Below, in pieces: positions 24,091 through 33,335 of a stretch of DNA of 64,000 nucleotides. The notes beneath the pieces were generated by a model. The model was not told where the DNA came from. It made no database searches and worked only from the letters and a program-made list of their open reading frames with translations. The stretch spans positions 292,546 to 356,545 of the forward strand of contig NZ_ML660092.1 in NCBI RefSeq assembly GCF_007004655.1, given 5' to 3'. Numbering within the stretch: position 1 is the first letter of the stretch; each line of letters starts with the position of its first letter. Origin of the DNA: Exilibacterium tricleocarpae (GTDB lineage Bacteria > Pseudomonadota > Gammaproteobacteria > Pseudomonadales > Cellvibrionaceae). Both the position numbers and the translations under genes were made by a program.

Positions 24091-25157
24091 AGCTGCATAT
24101 GCTCCGCTTGATAGCGGTCAATTTGATCCAGGGTAAATGCCACTATATCTTCATTTTGGTAAAAGGCTTTGTACCAGCCGACAGTCTCCTTCAAAGCATG
24201 TCCCAGTGGCCAAATCGGCTGCCACTTGAGCAGCATTTCTGCCTTCGAGCAATCCAGTTTGAGATATTGTGCCTCAGGGGGATTGTCGTCTGTATCGAGT
24301 TTCCAGCGCGCCTGATCACCCCAAAGCGCTGTAAGCGTCTCTGCCAAAAACGACACTGTTACGGCATCGTTCGACCGAGGACCGAAGTTCCAACTCGACG
24401 AGAAGGTGTCGGGCTCTTTGTACAGTTGCTGGCAAAGCATTAAATATCCTGCTAGTGGCTCCAAAACATGTTGCCATGGGCGTATGGCTCCAGGATTGCG
24501 TATCCTAAGCGTTTTGTCTGATGTGAAGTGCCGTATGGCATCGGGTATTACTCTGTCGGTTGCCCAGTCCCCGCCGCCTATAACGTTACCTGCACGGGCT
24601 GTTGCCGAAGCAATACCTGCATCTTTAAGAAAGGAATTTCTATACGCATGTGAAACCAGCTCTGCACAACCTTTGCTGCTGCTGTAGGGGTCTTTCCCGC
24701 CAAGTGGGTCTTGTTCCCGGTAGCCCCATACCCACTCTTTGTTCTCGTAGCATTTATCGGTGGTGACATTAAGCACCGCCTTGACGCTGGAGGTGTGGCG
24801 TGTTGCTTCCAGCAGATTGACAGTGCCCATAACATTCGTGGCATAGGTAGTTTCCGGATCGAGGTAGGAGTCGCGCACCAGAGACTGGGCGGCCATATGT
24901 ATGACTATCTCAGGTTTTGCTGCCTGCAATACTCCTTTGAAATGTGCGGCATCCCGAATATCACCGGTCACACTGCTTTCCATTTGGTCATTGAGATTTA
25001 ACCGTTCAAACATCGACGGTTGGCTCGGCGGAGCGAGCGCATAGCCGGTGACACGGGCTCCGAGTTGCTTTAACCACAGGATCAGCCAGCTTCCCTTGAA
25101 TCCGGTGTGGCCGGTCACAAAAACCTTGCGGTTATTCCAGAAGCTCGGGTCAATCAC
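24087..25157 (-). CDS. rfbG: CDP-glucose 4,6-dehydratase
   Basis: 356 residues from the GTG at 25157, which forms a GTGA overlap with the upstream stop and has GGAG in front; an ATG 33 bp upstream would add residues the family lacks. KVFVTGHTGFKGSWLILWLK (NAD site), HMAAQSLVRDSYLDPETTY, YSSSKGCAELVSHAYRNSF (Y-x3-K) and ARAGNVIGGGDWATDRVIPD are characteristic of RfbG. It converts CDP-glucose to CDP-4-keto-6-deoxyglucose. Confidence 0.95.
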   Translation of the reverse strand: MIDPSFWNNRKVFVTGHTGFKGSWLILWLKQLGARVTGYALAPPSQPSMFERLNLNDQMESSVTGDIRDAAHFKGVLQAAKPEIVIHMAAQSLVRDSYLDPETTYATNVMGTVNLLEATRHTSSVKAVLNVTTDKCYENKEWVWGYREQDPLGGKDPYSSSKGCAELVSHAYRNSFLKDAGIASATARAGNVIGGGDWATDRVIPDAIRHFTSDKTLRIRNPGAIRPWQHVLEPLAGYLMLCQQLYKEPDTFSSSWNFGPRSNDAVTVSFLAETLTALWGDQARWKLDTDDNPPEAQYLKLDCSKAEMLLKWQPIWPLGHALKETVGWYKAFYQNEDIVAFTLDQIDRYQAEHMQL

Positions 25158-25927
25158 CAGACTCTCCAGGGGGCATTGCCACTGTTCCACAACTCATCAA
25201 GGAGGTTTCTTTCCCGAATCGTATCCATAGGTTGCCAGAAACCACTGTGCATAAACGCTATTAATTCACCGTCGGTAGCGAGAGAGGTTAGTGGTTCCGC
25301 CTCCCAGCTTGTGTCATCTCCGCTGATACGCTCAATCACCTGCGGAGACAGCACGAAGAAGCCGCCATTTATCCAACTCCCATCGCCGTCTGGCTTCTCT
25401 TGAAAGCTTGCCACGCGCTGACCATCCACCAGTTTCAATGCACCGTAACGGCCTGGTGGACGTGTTGCCGTCAGGGTTGCCTGCTTGCCGTGTTCTCGGT
25501 GAAACTCGATAAGTTTCTTTATGTTGATGTCGCCCAGACCGTCCCCGTAAGTAAAACAAAATGCCTCGTCGCTTTCGATATATTCCCGAACCCTTTTTAA
25601 CCTGCCGCCGGTCATGCTGTGTTCGCCGGTATCTATCAGCGTGACCCGCCAGGGTTCCACGTTGTTCTGATGTACCTTCATTTCGTTTTTGGCCATATCG
25701 AATGTGACATCAGACATATGAAGAAAATAGTTGGCGAAGTACTCCTTTATCATATAGCCCTTATAGCCACAGCAAATAATGAAGTCGTTGATACCGTAGG
25801 CCGAGTAGACTTTCATAATATGCCAAAGGATAGGTTTGTTGCCTATTTCCACCATAGGTTTTGGCTTTATATAGGTTTCTTCGCTAAGACGAGTGCCGAG
25901 TCCGCCGGCCAAAATGACGGCTTTCAT
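25154..25927 (-). CDS. rfbF: Glucose-1-phosphate cytidylyltransferase
   Basis: 257 residues. KAVILAGGLGTRLSEETYIK, PKPMVEIGNKPILWHIMK, FCFTYGDGLGDINI and FWQPMDTIRERNLLDELWNS are the RfbF signatures. It makes CDP-glucose from CTP and glucose-1-phosphate and starts the sugar operon that runs to 20673. It is the first gene; the ~160 bp upstream of it would carry the operon promoter. Confidence 0.96.
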   Translation of the reverse strand: MKAVILAGGLGTRLSEETYIKPKPMVEIGNKPILWHIMKVYSAYGINDFIICCGYKGYMIKEYFANYFLHMSDVTFDMAKNEMKVHQNNVEPWRVTLIDTGEHSMTGGRLKRVREYIESDEAFCFTYGDGLGDINIKKLIEFHREHGKQATLTATRPPGRYGALKLVDGQRVASFQEKPDGDGSWINGGFFVLSPQVIERISGDDTSWEAEPLTSLATDGELIAFMHSGFWQPMDTIRERNLLDELWNSGNAPWRVW

Positions 25928-26087
25928 ATTATGTAGTTCTCCAGACTGCCGTTAACACAAGATAATTGAACCTAGTTTACGTTAGTGTCTTCTCGCCAGT
26001 TTGTCGCCGGCGATAGCTGGTCTGCGGTTCGATAGATAATGAATGAGCTCAAGGATGAGCTACCGCTATATTAGTATAGTTATTCAC

Positions 26088-26930
26088 TTAAAATAGTCGT
26101 AGAGACAAGTCAACTGACTGTAAGTTTTTGGTCAAGACACCCAATGAAATAAAATCCACTCCTGTCTGCGCAACACTGCGCAGGTTTGCATCGGTTATGC
26201 CTCCTGAAGCTTCCAGTGAGCTTTTGCCATTGGTTATTGCGACAGCTTGCTTCAACAGTTCGAGAGGAAAGTTATCGAGCATAATAATATCAGCTCCCGC
26301 CGCAAGTGCCTCTTGTAAGTCATTGAGGTTTTCAACTTCCACTTCGACGGGTTTGCCGGGAGCATTTGTCTTGGCTGTTGTTACTGCGGCTGTTATTCCG
26401 CCGCAGGCTTCAATATGATTTTCCTTGATCAGGTAGGCGTCAAATAAACCGATGCGATGGTTGTAACACCCGCCACAGCTAACGGCGTATTTTTGTGCTG
26501 TGCGCAAACCAGGTATAGTCTTGCGAGTGTCCAGGAGTTTGACGTTCGTACCTTCAACCAGATCGGCATAGTGGCGGCTGGTGGTGGCAGTGCCCGATAA
26601 AAGTTGCAAAAAATTAAGTGCAGTTCTCTCCCCGGTCAACAGGCTCGCGGCTTTACCCCGGAGAGAGAAAAGTTCGGTGTTGGCTTGTACTCGATCGCCG
26701 TCTTTTACTGACCATTGAACGTCCACACCTGGGTCCAATTGACGAAAAACTTCGTCTACCCAGAGTTGGCCGCAAACTACGCAGTTGTCGCGGGTGATCA
26801 CTCTGGCATTGGCTAATTTGCTGTCGGGTATCAACCCAGCCGTAATATCCCCACTACCCACATCCTCAGCCAGCGCCCGCCGAACACTATCAACAACGTC
26901 TCGTCTCAAATCAGGAATAGAATCAAACAC
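26088..26930 (-). CDS. nadC: Quinolinate phosphoribosyltransferase (decarboxylating)
   Basis: About 280 residues if started at the GTG at 26930, which matches the usual length. The frame extends to a TTG at 26975 with no ATG in that stretch, so the start is uncertain. [79 protein letters not shown] and [20 protein letters not shown] are all NadC signatures. It condenses quinolinate with PRPP to nicotinate mononucleotide in NAD synthesis. It follows a protease-family gene on the same strand. Confidence 0.93.
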   Translation of the reverse strand: MFDSIPDLRRDVVDSVRRALAEDVGSGDITAGLIPDSKLANARVITRDNCVVCGQLWVDEVFRQLDPGVDVQWSVKDGDRVQANTELFSLRGKAASLLTGERTALNFLQLLSGTATTSRHYADLVEGTNVKLLDTRKTIPGLRTAQKYAVSCGGCYNHRIGLFDAYLIKENHIEACGGITAAVTTAKTNAPGKPVEVEVENLNDLQEALAAGADIIMLDNFPLELLKQAVAITNGKSSLEASGGITDANLRSVAQTGVDFISLGVLTKNLQSVDLSLRLF

Positions 26931-26987
26931 AGCTTCTGTTTCTACCGGCACCAAAAACCACAAGTCTACCAGCAATTCCCGCCGTCT

Positions 26988-27527
26988 TCATGGCCCGTAT
27001 TGCCGCAATGTCAACCGCGTGCCACGCTGGGTAAACTCCACATGCCTCAACGCGCTCATCCCGAGTAATACTTCGTTCCCCGACATCCCGGGGTTAATAC
27101 TGGCCCGCACGTCCTTCAAGTGAATAACCCCCAGGTCCAGCGTGTCCAGTTGGGTCCGAAATACCTGCACGATACCGTTGGCTGTTTGCGCATAACCCGC
27201 GTTGCCACGTTTCAGCCCCAGCTTGCCCGCCAGTTGCGCCGGCACCACCACATCGCTGGCGCCGGTGTCGAGCAGGAAGACCACCTCCTCACCGTTAATC
27301 AGACCAGTCGCCACATAGTGATGCTGGCGATTACTCTCCAACACCACTTCCCTGACATTACTCTGCACCTGACCCTGGATATTGGTATTGGGGTTATACT
27401 GGCGCCCCTCCCAGCCGGCGAAAAATGTCGTCAATAATCCCAAAGCAATCACCCACGCCACTATCAGCATGCCCTTGCCCATGGACTTGCCGGCCGGTGT
27501 CTCGCGTTGTGGATGATTGTCCTGCAT
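26988..27527 (-). CDS. Retropepsin-like clan AA aspartic protease (membrane-anchored)
   Basis: 179 residues: one N-terminal membrane anchor (MLIVAWVIALGLLTTFFAG), then a periplasmic domain with VVFLLDTGASDVVVPAQLA, the catalytic DTGAS of retropepsins, and GNEVLLGMSALRHVEFTQRG (late hydrophobic flap motif). Matches the bacterial TIGR02281-type family with a single TM and one aspartic half-domain that must dimerise. Substrate unknown. ATG at 27527; it precedes nadC and is divergent from the DUF1631 gene. Confidence 0.85.
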   Translation of the reverse strand: MQDNHPQRETPAGKSMGKGMLIVAWVIALGLLTTFFAGWEGRQYNPNTNIQGQVQSNVREVVLESNRQHHYVATGLINGEEVVFLLDTGASDVVVPAQLAGKLGLKRGNAGYAQTANGIVQVFRTQLDTLDLGVIHLKDVRASINPGMSGNEVLLGMSALRHVEFTQRGTRLTLRQYGP

Positions 27528-27778
27528 GACTAACCCTCGTTATAGCGCTGAGCATTATCTCAGGATACTGAGACGTCTGTAGGGTTATAAACGCCTGGCA
27601 GCGTTATAACTACTTGTGATGCGGGTCTCGATATTAACATTTCCCTCTGGGACCTGTCCCGGCTTTGATTATACTCCCAAATATATCCGGAAATCGGGAA
27701 CCCGCTACCACCGTCTGTGTTGTGGGGAGCCCGCCTGGCTCGCAGTAAGACTTTTAGGTTGAGGGGAGATGCCAAAAT

Positions 27779-30376
27779 ATGTCTGGCACGGCGAAGGTGG
27801 TACCTTTGAAGTCGAAGAATCAGGATTACCGCGCCCAGGCGGCGCGTTTGCCGGCGCCTGTTCACCAGTTGCAGGACAAAGGCAAACAACTGTTACTGGG
27901 TCTGCTCAGAAGGCTGTTCGATAACGCCGACGACGCCCTGTTTGAACTGGCCGATAAAGCGGCCAGCAACCAGGATCAGAACCTCTATTTCGACTCTATG
28001 CGCGAAGTGCGCATCCGCCGCCGCGCCATGGAAGCGGATTTTGGCACCGCCATCGACAAGGCATTCGCACTCCTGGCCAATCAGCAACATGCCGCCGCGC
28101 AAGCGGACGCCGACGACGCCTACTCCCTCGATAACCTATCGCTGGTGCAAAACGAAGAGCTGGAGCAACTGGTCGCCACGGACGGCATGATCGCCAAGGC
28201 CAGCGAGCGCCACGCCGAACCCATCCAACACCTGACCCTGCGCCTGGACAGTCTGGTGCCGGTCAAGGTCTACCCGAGAAACAATCCGTTTGGCCCCGAT
28301 GTGGTCTGCCGCGCCTTCGCCGATACGGCCCAGGAACTGGCGATCGATATCAAGGCCAAACTGGTCCTGTTCAAACTGTTTGATAACTATGTGGTGGCCC
28401 ATCTGGGCAAGTTTTACCAAGCCCTCAACAACGCGTTGATCGAACAAAATATTCTGCCTTCGCTACGCCAGCGCAGCCGCCGCCGACCCGGGTCCGGCCG
28501 CGCCGCGCCCCCACCGGCCGCGCAGCGTCAGGCGCCGCCGGCACAGAGTATGGCGCCGGCCCAGGACGCGGCAGCCGACAACGAAATTTTGCACACGCTG
28601 CGGGGGTTGCTGGCCAACCAGCGCGGCGACACAGCACCGGGGGCGGCCCCAGCCGCGGGCCCCGCACTCGGCTCGGGCGATTTGATCGGCCTGCTGTCCG
28701 GCATCCAGTCGCAGCAACTCAGTAGCGGGGTGGCCGGCGGCGGCCTGGTGCCGCAACTGCAGTTGCGCCAGTTGTTGCAGCAATTGCTGCAAAGCCAGGA
28801 CCGCCAGCAGAATATCGGCCAGGTTGACGACGATGTGATCAACCTGGTGAATATGATGTTCGAGTTTATCCTCGACGACCGCAATCTCGCGGAGCCTATG
28901 AAGGGATTGATCGCGCGGCTGCAGATTCCGATTATCAAAGTTGCCATCTCCGATAAGTCGTTCTTCAACAAGGGCGGCCACCCCGCCCGGCGCCTGCTGA
29001 ACGAGTTGGCCACCGCTGGCCTCGGCTGGCAGGACGACGGCCAGCGCCAGGACCCCCTGTACCGCAAAGTCGAGTCTATTGTGCAGCGCATACTGGGTGA
29101 GTTCGGCTCTGATGTCGAACTGTTCGCCGAGGTGCTGGCAGATTTTGTCTCCTTTGTGGAAAAAGAAAAACGCCGTGCCACGCTGCTGGAGCAGCGCACC
29201 ATCGACGCCGAGGACGGCAAGGCCAAGGCCGAGGTGGCACGAGCCCGGGTAACCCAGGCGCTGAGTGAGAAGACTGATGGTCTGGCACTGCCCCCGGTGG
29301 TGGAAAAACTGTTGCGCGATGCCTGGAGCAATGTGCTGTTTCTCGTTTGCCTGAAGCAGGGCACCGACAGCGAGGACTGGAAAGACGGTTTGCAGGTGGT
29401 CGACGACTTGATCTGGAGTATCGATGCCACCCCGGGCCCGCAGCATCGCCAGGAAATGTTGCAACTGGTGCCGAAACTGCTGAAACGGCTGCGTCAGGGG
29501 TTGGAAAGTGTCTCCTACAACCCGTTTGAGATGACACAGTTGTTCAAGCAGCTCGAGATATTGCATATCGCTCAACTGCGTGCCGCGGAGGCACCTGAAC
29601 CCGAACCTAAAGCAGCCGAAGCTGAGACGCCCGTTGCCGCCGACCCGGCAGCTTCCGCGAGGGCGGAAGTGTCCAGAGAAACTGGTGCGGCTCCAGCGGC
29701 GGCCCCGAGAGCGGAGTCGCTTGCCGCGGCCAAGGCGGCGCCGGCATCGCCAGCCCCTGCAACTTCCTCTGCGAAGACTCAATCAACCTCGCGCACCGAG
29801 AGCAGAGCACCGGCGCCGAGCCCGAGTCCGAGTCCGACTTCGAGTCCGGCGCCCGCAATACCGCCAGCGCCCGTTGCCGACAGCGAGCCGGATGCGATTG
29901 ATTCAACCGCCGACGCCGCCCTGATGGATGCACTGGATGCGGAAATTGACGCCGCCCTCGGCGGCCCGGCAGTGTCGGATATCGATGGCGACGCCGAAGC
30001 GACACTGCCACCGGAGACGCCCCAAGCGCCGGCCGCCAGCGTGGTGTCGGAGCATATGCCGGTCAGTGGCGAAGCCTCCAGGCAATCCCACTGCCGGCAA
30101 TTGCAACAGATCGACAGGCTGACCCAGGGCACCTGGTTTGAAATGGTGGATGAGAACAACAAGCGTTATCGCTGTCGCCTGGCAGCCATTATCAAACCCA
30201 CCGGCAAGTATATTTTTGTCAATCGCAGCGGTGTGAAGGTGGCCGAGAAAACCCGCGACAGCCTGGCCGCGGCCATGCAATCCGGGGCGCTGAGCCTGCT
30301 GGATGACGGTATGCTGTTTGATCGGGCGCTGGAGTCGGTGATCGGCAACCTGCGCAAATCCAGGACCAGTAGTTAA
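27779..30376 (+). CDS. DUF1631 family protein with PilZ-like C-terminus
   Basis: 865 residues, no signal peptide. N-terminus QLLLGLLRRLFDNADDALFE, FDSMREVRIRRRAMEADFGT and YPRNNPFGPDVVCRAFADTA, central FIKVAISDKSFFNKGGHPAR-like segment (VAISDKSFFNKGGHPARRLL) and the end WFEMVDENNKRYRCRLAAII, KYIFVNRSGVKV match DUF1631. The last ~90 residues resemble PilZ-type c-di-GMP-binding beta barrels. A long Ala/Pro/Glu linker (residues ~600-770) contains a slippage-prone PSPSPSPTSSP run. Ribosome binding site GGGGAG lies before the ATG. Function not established; a c-di-GMP link is an inference. Confidence 0.82.
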   Translation: MSGTAKVVPLKSKNQDYRAQAARLPAPVHQLQDKGKQLLLGLLRRLFDNADDALFELADKAASNQDQNLYFDSMREVRIRRRAMEADFGTAIDKAFALLANQQHAAAQADADDAYSLDNLSLVQNEELEQLVATDGMIAKASERHAEPIQHLTLRLDSLVPVKVYPRNNPFGPDVVCRAFADTAQELAIDIKAKLVLFKLFDNYVVAHLGKFYQALNNALIEQNILPSLRQRSRRRPGSGRAAPPPAAQRQAPPAQSMAPAQDAAADNEILHTLRGLLANQRGDTAPGAAPAAGPALGSGDLIGLLSGIQSQQLSSGVAGGGLVPQLQLRQLLQQLLQSQDRQQNIGQVDDDVINLVNMMFEFILDDRNLAEPMKGLIARLQIPIIKVAISDKSFFNKGGHPARRLLNELATAGLGWQDDGQRQDPLYRKVESIVQRILGEFGSDVELFAEVLADFVSFVEKEKRRATLLEQRTIDAEDGKAKAEVARARVTQALSEKTDGLALPPVVEKLLRDAWSNVLFLVCLKQGTDSEDWKDGLQVVDDLIWSIDATPGPQHRQEMLQLVPKLLKRLRQGLESVSYNPFEMTQLFKQLEILHIAQLRAAEAPEPEPKAAEAETPVAADPAASARAEVSRETGAAPAAAPRAESLAAAKAAPASPAPATSSAKTQSTSRTESRAPAPSPSPSPTSSPAPAIPPAPVADSEPDAIDSTADAALMDALDAEIDAALGGPAVSDIDGDAEATLPPETPQAPAASVVSEHMPVSGEASRQSHCRQLQQIDRLTQGTWFEMVDENNKRYRCRLAAIIKPTGKYIFVNRSGVKVAEKTRDSLAAAMQSGALSLLDDGMLFDRALESVIGNLRKSRTSS

Positions 30377-30452
30377 GAGCACTTACTCAGGGCCTGTTAA
30401 TACTCTTTGAAGCTGTCCCCGACACTGGACCCCTCTCCAAAATACCTGTCTA

Positions 30453-31052
30453 ATGAGCCCCCAACGGCTGGGTCGGGAGGTGTATTTGGCTGTCGGGAAT
30501 TCCACTTATACCATCGATAAGCGGGGCTGGCTGCGGGGTGTACAGCGTGTAGTGAGCCCTAACTTCAATCGGCGTCCGCCGGGGGCCTCGGTCAGCCTGC
30601 TGGTGATTCACAGCATCAGCCTGCCGCCGGGGCGTTATGGCGGCGGTCATATTGAGCGGTTTTTTACCAATAGCCTGGACTTGTCCGAGCACCCCTACTT
30701 CCAGACCCTGGTGGACTTGCGGGTGTCCGCCCACCTGCTGATCGCCCGCGACGGCGGGGTGACCCAGTTCGTTTCCTGTTTCGACCGCGCCTGGCACGCC
30801 GGCGCGTCCTGTTATCAGCAACAGGACAATTGCAACGACTTTTCCATCGGTATCGAACTGGAAGGCACGGATGTCGACGCGTACACTGACGAGCAATACC
30901 GCGAGCTGGCAGCGGTCACCCGGGCGTTACTGGGAGCCTTCCCCGAGTTGACGCCGCAGGCCATTGCCGGACACAGCGATATTGCACCGGGCCGCAAAAC
31001 TGATCCCGGTGCCGGTTTCGACTGGCGTCGCTATCGGGCCGATCTTGTTTAG
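30453..31052 (+). CDS. ampD: 1,6-anhydro-N-acetylmuramyl-L-alanine amidase
   Basis: 199 residues. LLVIHSISLPPG (first zinc His), HYLIARDG-type HLLIARDGGVTQFV, SCFDRAWHAGASC and IAGHSDIAPGRKTDPGAGFD (second His and Asp) are intact. Cytoplasmic zinc amidase of peptidoglycan recycling that removes the peptide from anhydro-muropeptides; its loss derepresses AmpC beta-lactamase in species with AmpR. Start ATG at 30453 has no strong ribosome binding site; a GTG at 30480 is possible. ampE follows. Confidence 0.93.
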   Translation: MSPQRLGREVYLAVGNSTYTIDKRGWLRGVQRVVSPNFNRRPPGASVSLLVIHSISLPPGRYGGGHIERFFTNSLDLSEHPYFQTLVDLRVSAHLLIARDGGVTQFVSCFDRAWHAGASCYQQQDNCNDFSIGIELEGTDVDAYTDEQYRELAAVTRALLGAFPELTPQAIAGHSDIAPGRKTDPGAGFDWRRYRADLV

Positions 31053-31337
31053 CTGGGCGGAATAGCACCGAGCCGTCGAGGCGGATCATATGGCTTTTTA
31101 CCAGCGCTACCGTCCGTTGTTGCGATGTCGAAAAAGAGATGAATGAAGATCGGAGTGACAGGTGGTGGTGCTTTGATGGAGGGGAGTGGCACCATTCTAA
31201 GGGGACGCAACTGAAGTTACGTCCCCGCACCCTGCCGCCGGAGGAGCTACTGGCAGGTTAGTGTACTGGACTGGCAGAGAGAGCCCTAACTGGGAAAAAT
31301 AACTAAACATCACTATTGGGGAGTTGAATAAACCGTC
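31053..31337. other. Spacer between ampD and ampE with a REP-like hairpin
   Basis: 285 bp without a gene. It holds the inverted repeat at 31201-31226. Such a gap is unusual for ampDE, which are normally adjacent, and suggests an insertion of repetitive DNA. Confidence 0.5.
31201..31226. repeat. REP-like inverted repeat in the ampD-ampE gap
   Basis: Arms GGGGACGCAACT and AGTTACGTCCCC (one mismatch) around GA. Related in character to the GGGACAGGCAC/TGTCCC elements seen at 43317-43356 and inside the TetR gene. Confidence 0.6.
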
Positions 31338-32255
31338 ATGTTACTGCTGACGATTTTGATTGTGCTGGGTCTGGTCCAGCTATGGGGGTCGGGGGCACCA
31401 TTGCACCGCGATCAATGGTTTCGGCGCTGGGTGGGATGGCTGAAAAAGCAGCCCTGGTTGGCGGCAACCCCACCGCTGGTGCTGATTCTGGCGCTGGCGG
31501 GTCCGCTGTTGGCGCTGGTGGTGGCGATTGACATAGTGACCGCCTTCGGGGCCTGGCTGGAGGTACTGATTGCCGTGCCGGTGCTGCTCTACAGCCTCGG
31601 CCGCGGCGACTTCTCTGCCTCCTTACAGGGGTACCTGAGCGCCTGGAGCGACCGCGACTGGCCGGCGGCGGTGGCCTCAGCCCGGCAACTGGGCGCCACT
31701 TTGGAAGATACAACCCATGAAGATTGGCCGAGCCTGCACGAACCGCTGCTGGCCGCCGCCGGCTACCGCGGCTTTGAGCGCATGTTTGCCGTACTTTTCT
31801 GGTTCGTCTTGCTGGGCCCCCCGGGTGCGCTACTTTATCGCCTCAGTTCCCTGTACCTGGCGTCCTGTACTGGCGAGGATAGTGATGGGAATGAGAGCGA
31901 TGAGGAGAACGGCGAGGGGAGTGGCGATGAGATTAGCGAGGAAAGTCGCGAGGAGGAGTCCGCGGCCAGGCGCTGGCTGTGGTTGCTGGAGTGGCCGGCG
32001 GTGCGGTTGTTGGGCGGCTCGTTTGCCTTGACTGGAAATTTTGTTGGTTGTATCCAGCAGTGGCGAGCGTTTATGACCTGCTTCGAAAGCCCCTCGGCGA
32101 AGGTGTTAATGCATGCAATCCGCGGCGCCCTGACCATCGGCGAGGAGGTGGCGCAGGAGGTCTCGGAAAATGAGCTGCGGGCCCTGCAATCGCTGCTGTC
32201 GCGGACCCTGATGCTGTGGTTGTGCCTGTTAGCCTTGGTTACCCTGATCGTGTAG
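31338..32255 (+). CDS. ampE: AmpE inner-membrane protein
   Basis: 305 residues. LLTILIVLGLVQLWGSGAPL, WFRRWVGWLKKQPWL, VLLYSLGRGDFSASLQGYLS, RGFERMFAVLFWFVLLGPPG and LYRLSSLY are typical AmpE segments; the C-terminus has a last TM (LMLWLCLLALVTLIV). An acidic stretch (GEDSDGNESDEENGEGSGDE) loops between TM segments. AmpE is a polytopic protein of unclear biochemical role, linked to AmpD. Ribosome binding site GGGAG precedes the ATG. Confidence 0.9.
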   Translation: MLLLTILIVLGLVQLWGSGAPLHRDQWFRRWVGWLKKQPWLAATPPLVLILALAGPLLALVVAIDIVTAFGAWLEVLIAVPVLLYSLGRGDFSASLQGYLSAWSDRDWPAAVASARQLGATLEDTTHEDWPSLHEPLLAAAGYRGFERMFAVLFWFVLLGPPGALLYRLSSLYLASCTGEDSDGNESDEENGEGSGDEISEESREEESAARRWLWLLEWPAVRLLGGSFALTGNFVGCIQQWRAFMTCFESPSAKVLMHAIRGALTIGEEVAQEVSENELRALQSLLSRTLMLWLCLLALVTLIV

Positions 32256-32393
32256 GCTCAGGGCCGGCGGGCTGTCCCGAAGCGAGTGCTATCGATACCT
32301 GTTGGCGGCGGGCGTGACTGTGACGCCTGTCCCGGTAAATCACTCGGTAAAACAGCGAAATATGGCAGTGAAATAGCAATCAGTAGCGATCCA

Positions 32394-33335
32394 ATGCAGT
32401 ACAAAGACAGTTCAAAGACCACTACAGGGCCTAAACCATGCCGCGCCGAGAGTGAGGAGACCGCTATAGGCACTACTGGCGGCACTACTGGGACAGGCAC
32501 TACTGGGACAGGCACTCTCACTACTGCTGGGACAGGCACTCCCACACAGGGACAGGCATCAAGCCCGCCGGGTACGGGGGCTCAACAGGCGTCACCAACA
32601 GCACCACCACCAGGACCACCACCACCAGGACAGGCACCACCAGGGACAGGCACTGCACCAACACCACAGGGACAGGCACCAACCCACTCCACCGGAACAA
32701 GCACCAAACCCCGCCGCGCTAAAGGCGAGCAGACCCGGCGCCAGATTCTCGAGGCCGCTTTACGCGTCATTGCCGATCAGGGCTATCGCGCCCTGACCCA
32801 TCGCGCAGTGGCAAGGGAGGCCGGCGTCAACCTGTCCCTCACCACCTATTACTTCAAAGATCTCAGCCAACTGGTGGCCGAGGCTTTTACCCACTACAAG
32901 GATGCCCTGCACCGCGAAGCGGGCGGTTACTTACAAGCGGCATTGGACTATCTGGACCGCTTCGATAAGGCGGCACTGGCCGATGCCGCGGTGCGCCGGG
33001 AGATCGCCGACAGCCTGGCGCGCACTATGACCGACTATCTCGAGCACCATATCCGTGAGCATCCCCAGGGCGTGGCGGTGGAAATGACCTTCTTTTTCGA
33101 TCTGCACCTGGACGAATCGCAGCGCGAACTCGCTCACAAGCTGCGCAGCCGCTTTCTGGCCGACTTTGTGGCGGTGTGCCGGCGGCTCGGTACCGCCGAA
33201 CCGGAAACGGATGCGGAGCTGATTATGGGTACCCTGCAACACCTCGAGTGCCAGGCCATAGCCGTACCTGGTCAATTCCGGCCCGACACTATATCGCGAC
33301 AGCTCAGTCGGTTGATGCGGGCGCTGGTGGCCTGA
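32394..33335 (+). CDS. TetR-family regulator with long Pro/Thr/Gly N-terminal extension
   Basis: 313 residues from the ATG at 32394; an upstream GTG at 32286 is the only other in-frame start I found, and none lies closer to the HTH. The first ~105 residues are low-complexity (GTTGTGTTGTGTL, APPPGPPPPGQAPPGTG) and are encoded by repeats of GGGACAGGCAC. The TetR HTH follows (RRQILEAALRVIADQGYRAL, then HRAVAREAGVNLSLTTYYFK), with a ~150-residue ligand/dimer domain. Normal TetR proteins start within ~10-20 residues of the HTH, so the extension is abnormal and probably grew by repeat expansion. Targets unknown; no operator is obvious. Confidence 0.75.
   Translation: MQYKDSSKTTTGPKPCRAESEETAIGTTGGTTGTGTTGTGTLTTAGTGTPTQGQASSPPGTGAQQASPTAPPPGPPPPGQAPPGTGTAPTPQGQAPTHSTGTSTKPRRAKGEQTRRQILEAALRVIADQGYRALTHRAVAREAGVNLSLTTYYFKDLSQLVAEAFTHYKDALHREAGGYLQAALDYLDRFDKAALADAAVRREIADSLARTMTDYLEHHIREHPQGVAVEMTFFFDLHLDESQRELAHKLRSRFLADFVAVCRRLGTAEPETDAELIMGTLQHLECQAIAVPGQFRPDTISRQLSRLMRALVA
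32480..32690 (+). repeat. GGGACAGGCAC-type repeat array inside the TetR gene
   Basis: At least seven copies or near-copies of (G)GGACAGGCAC(T) between CACTACTGG-like spacers. They are in frame and translated as Thr/Gly then Pro/Gly/Thr-rich sequence. The same 11-mer occurs at 43319 in an intergenic hairpin. Confidence 0.75.

Noticed and set aside
28463-29782. 439-codon minus-strand frame inside the DUF1631 gene
   Set aside because: Shadow of a GC-rich gene with Arg/Leu/Gln bias; the plus-strand frame matches a known family end to end.
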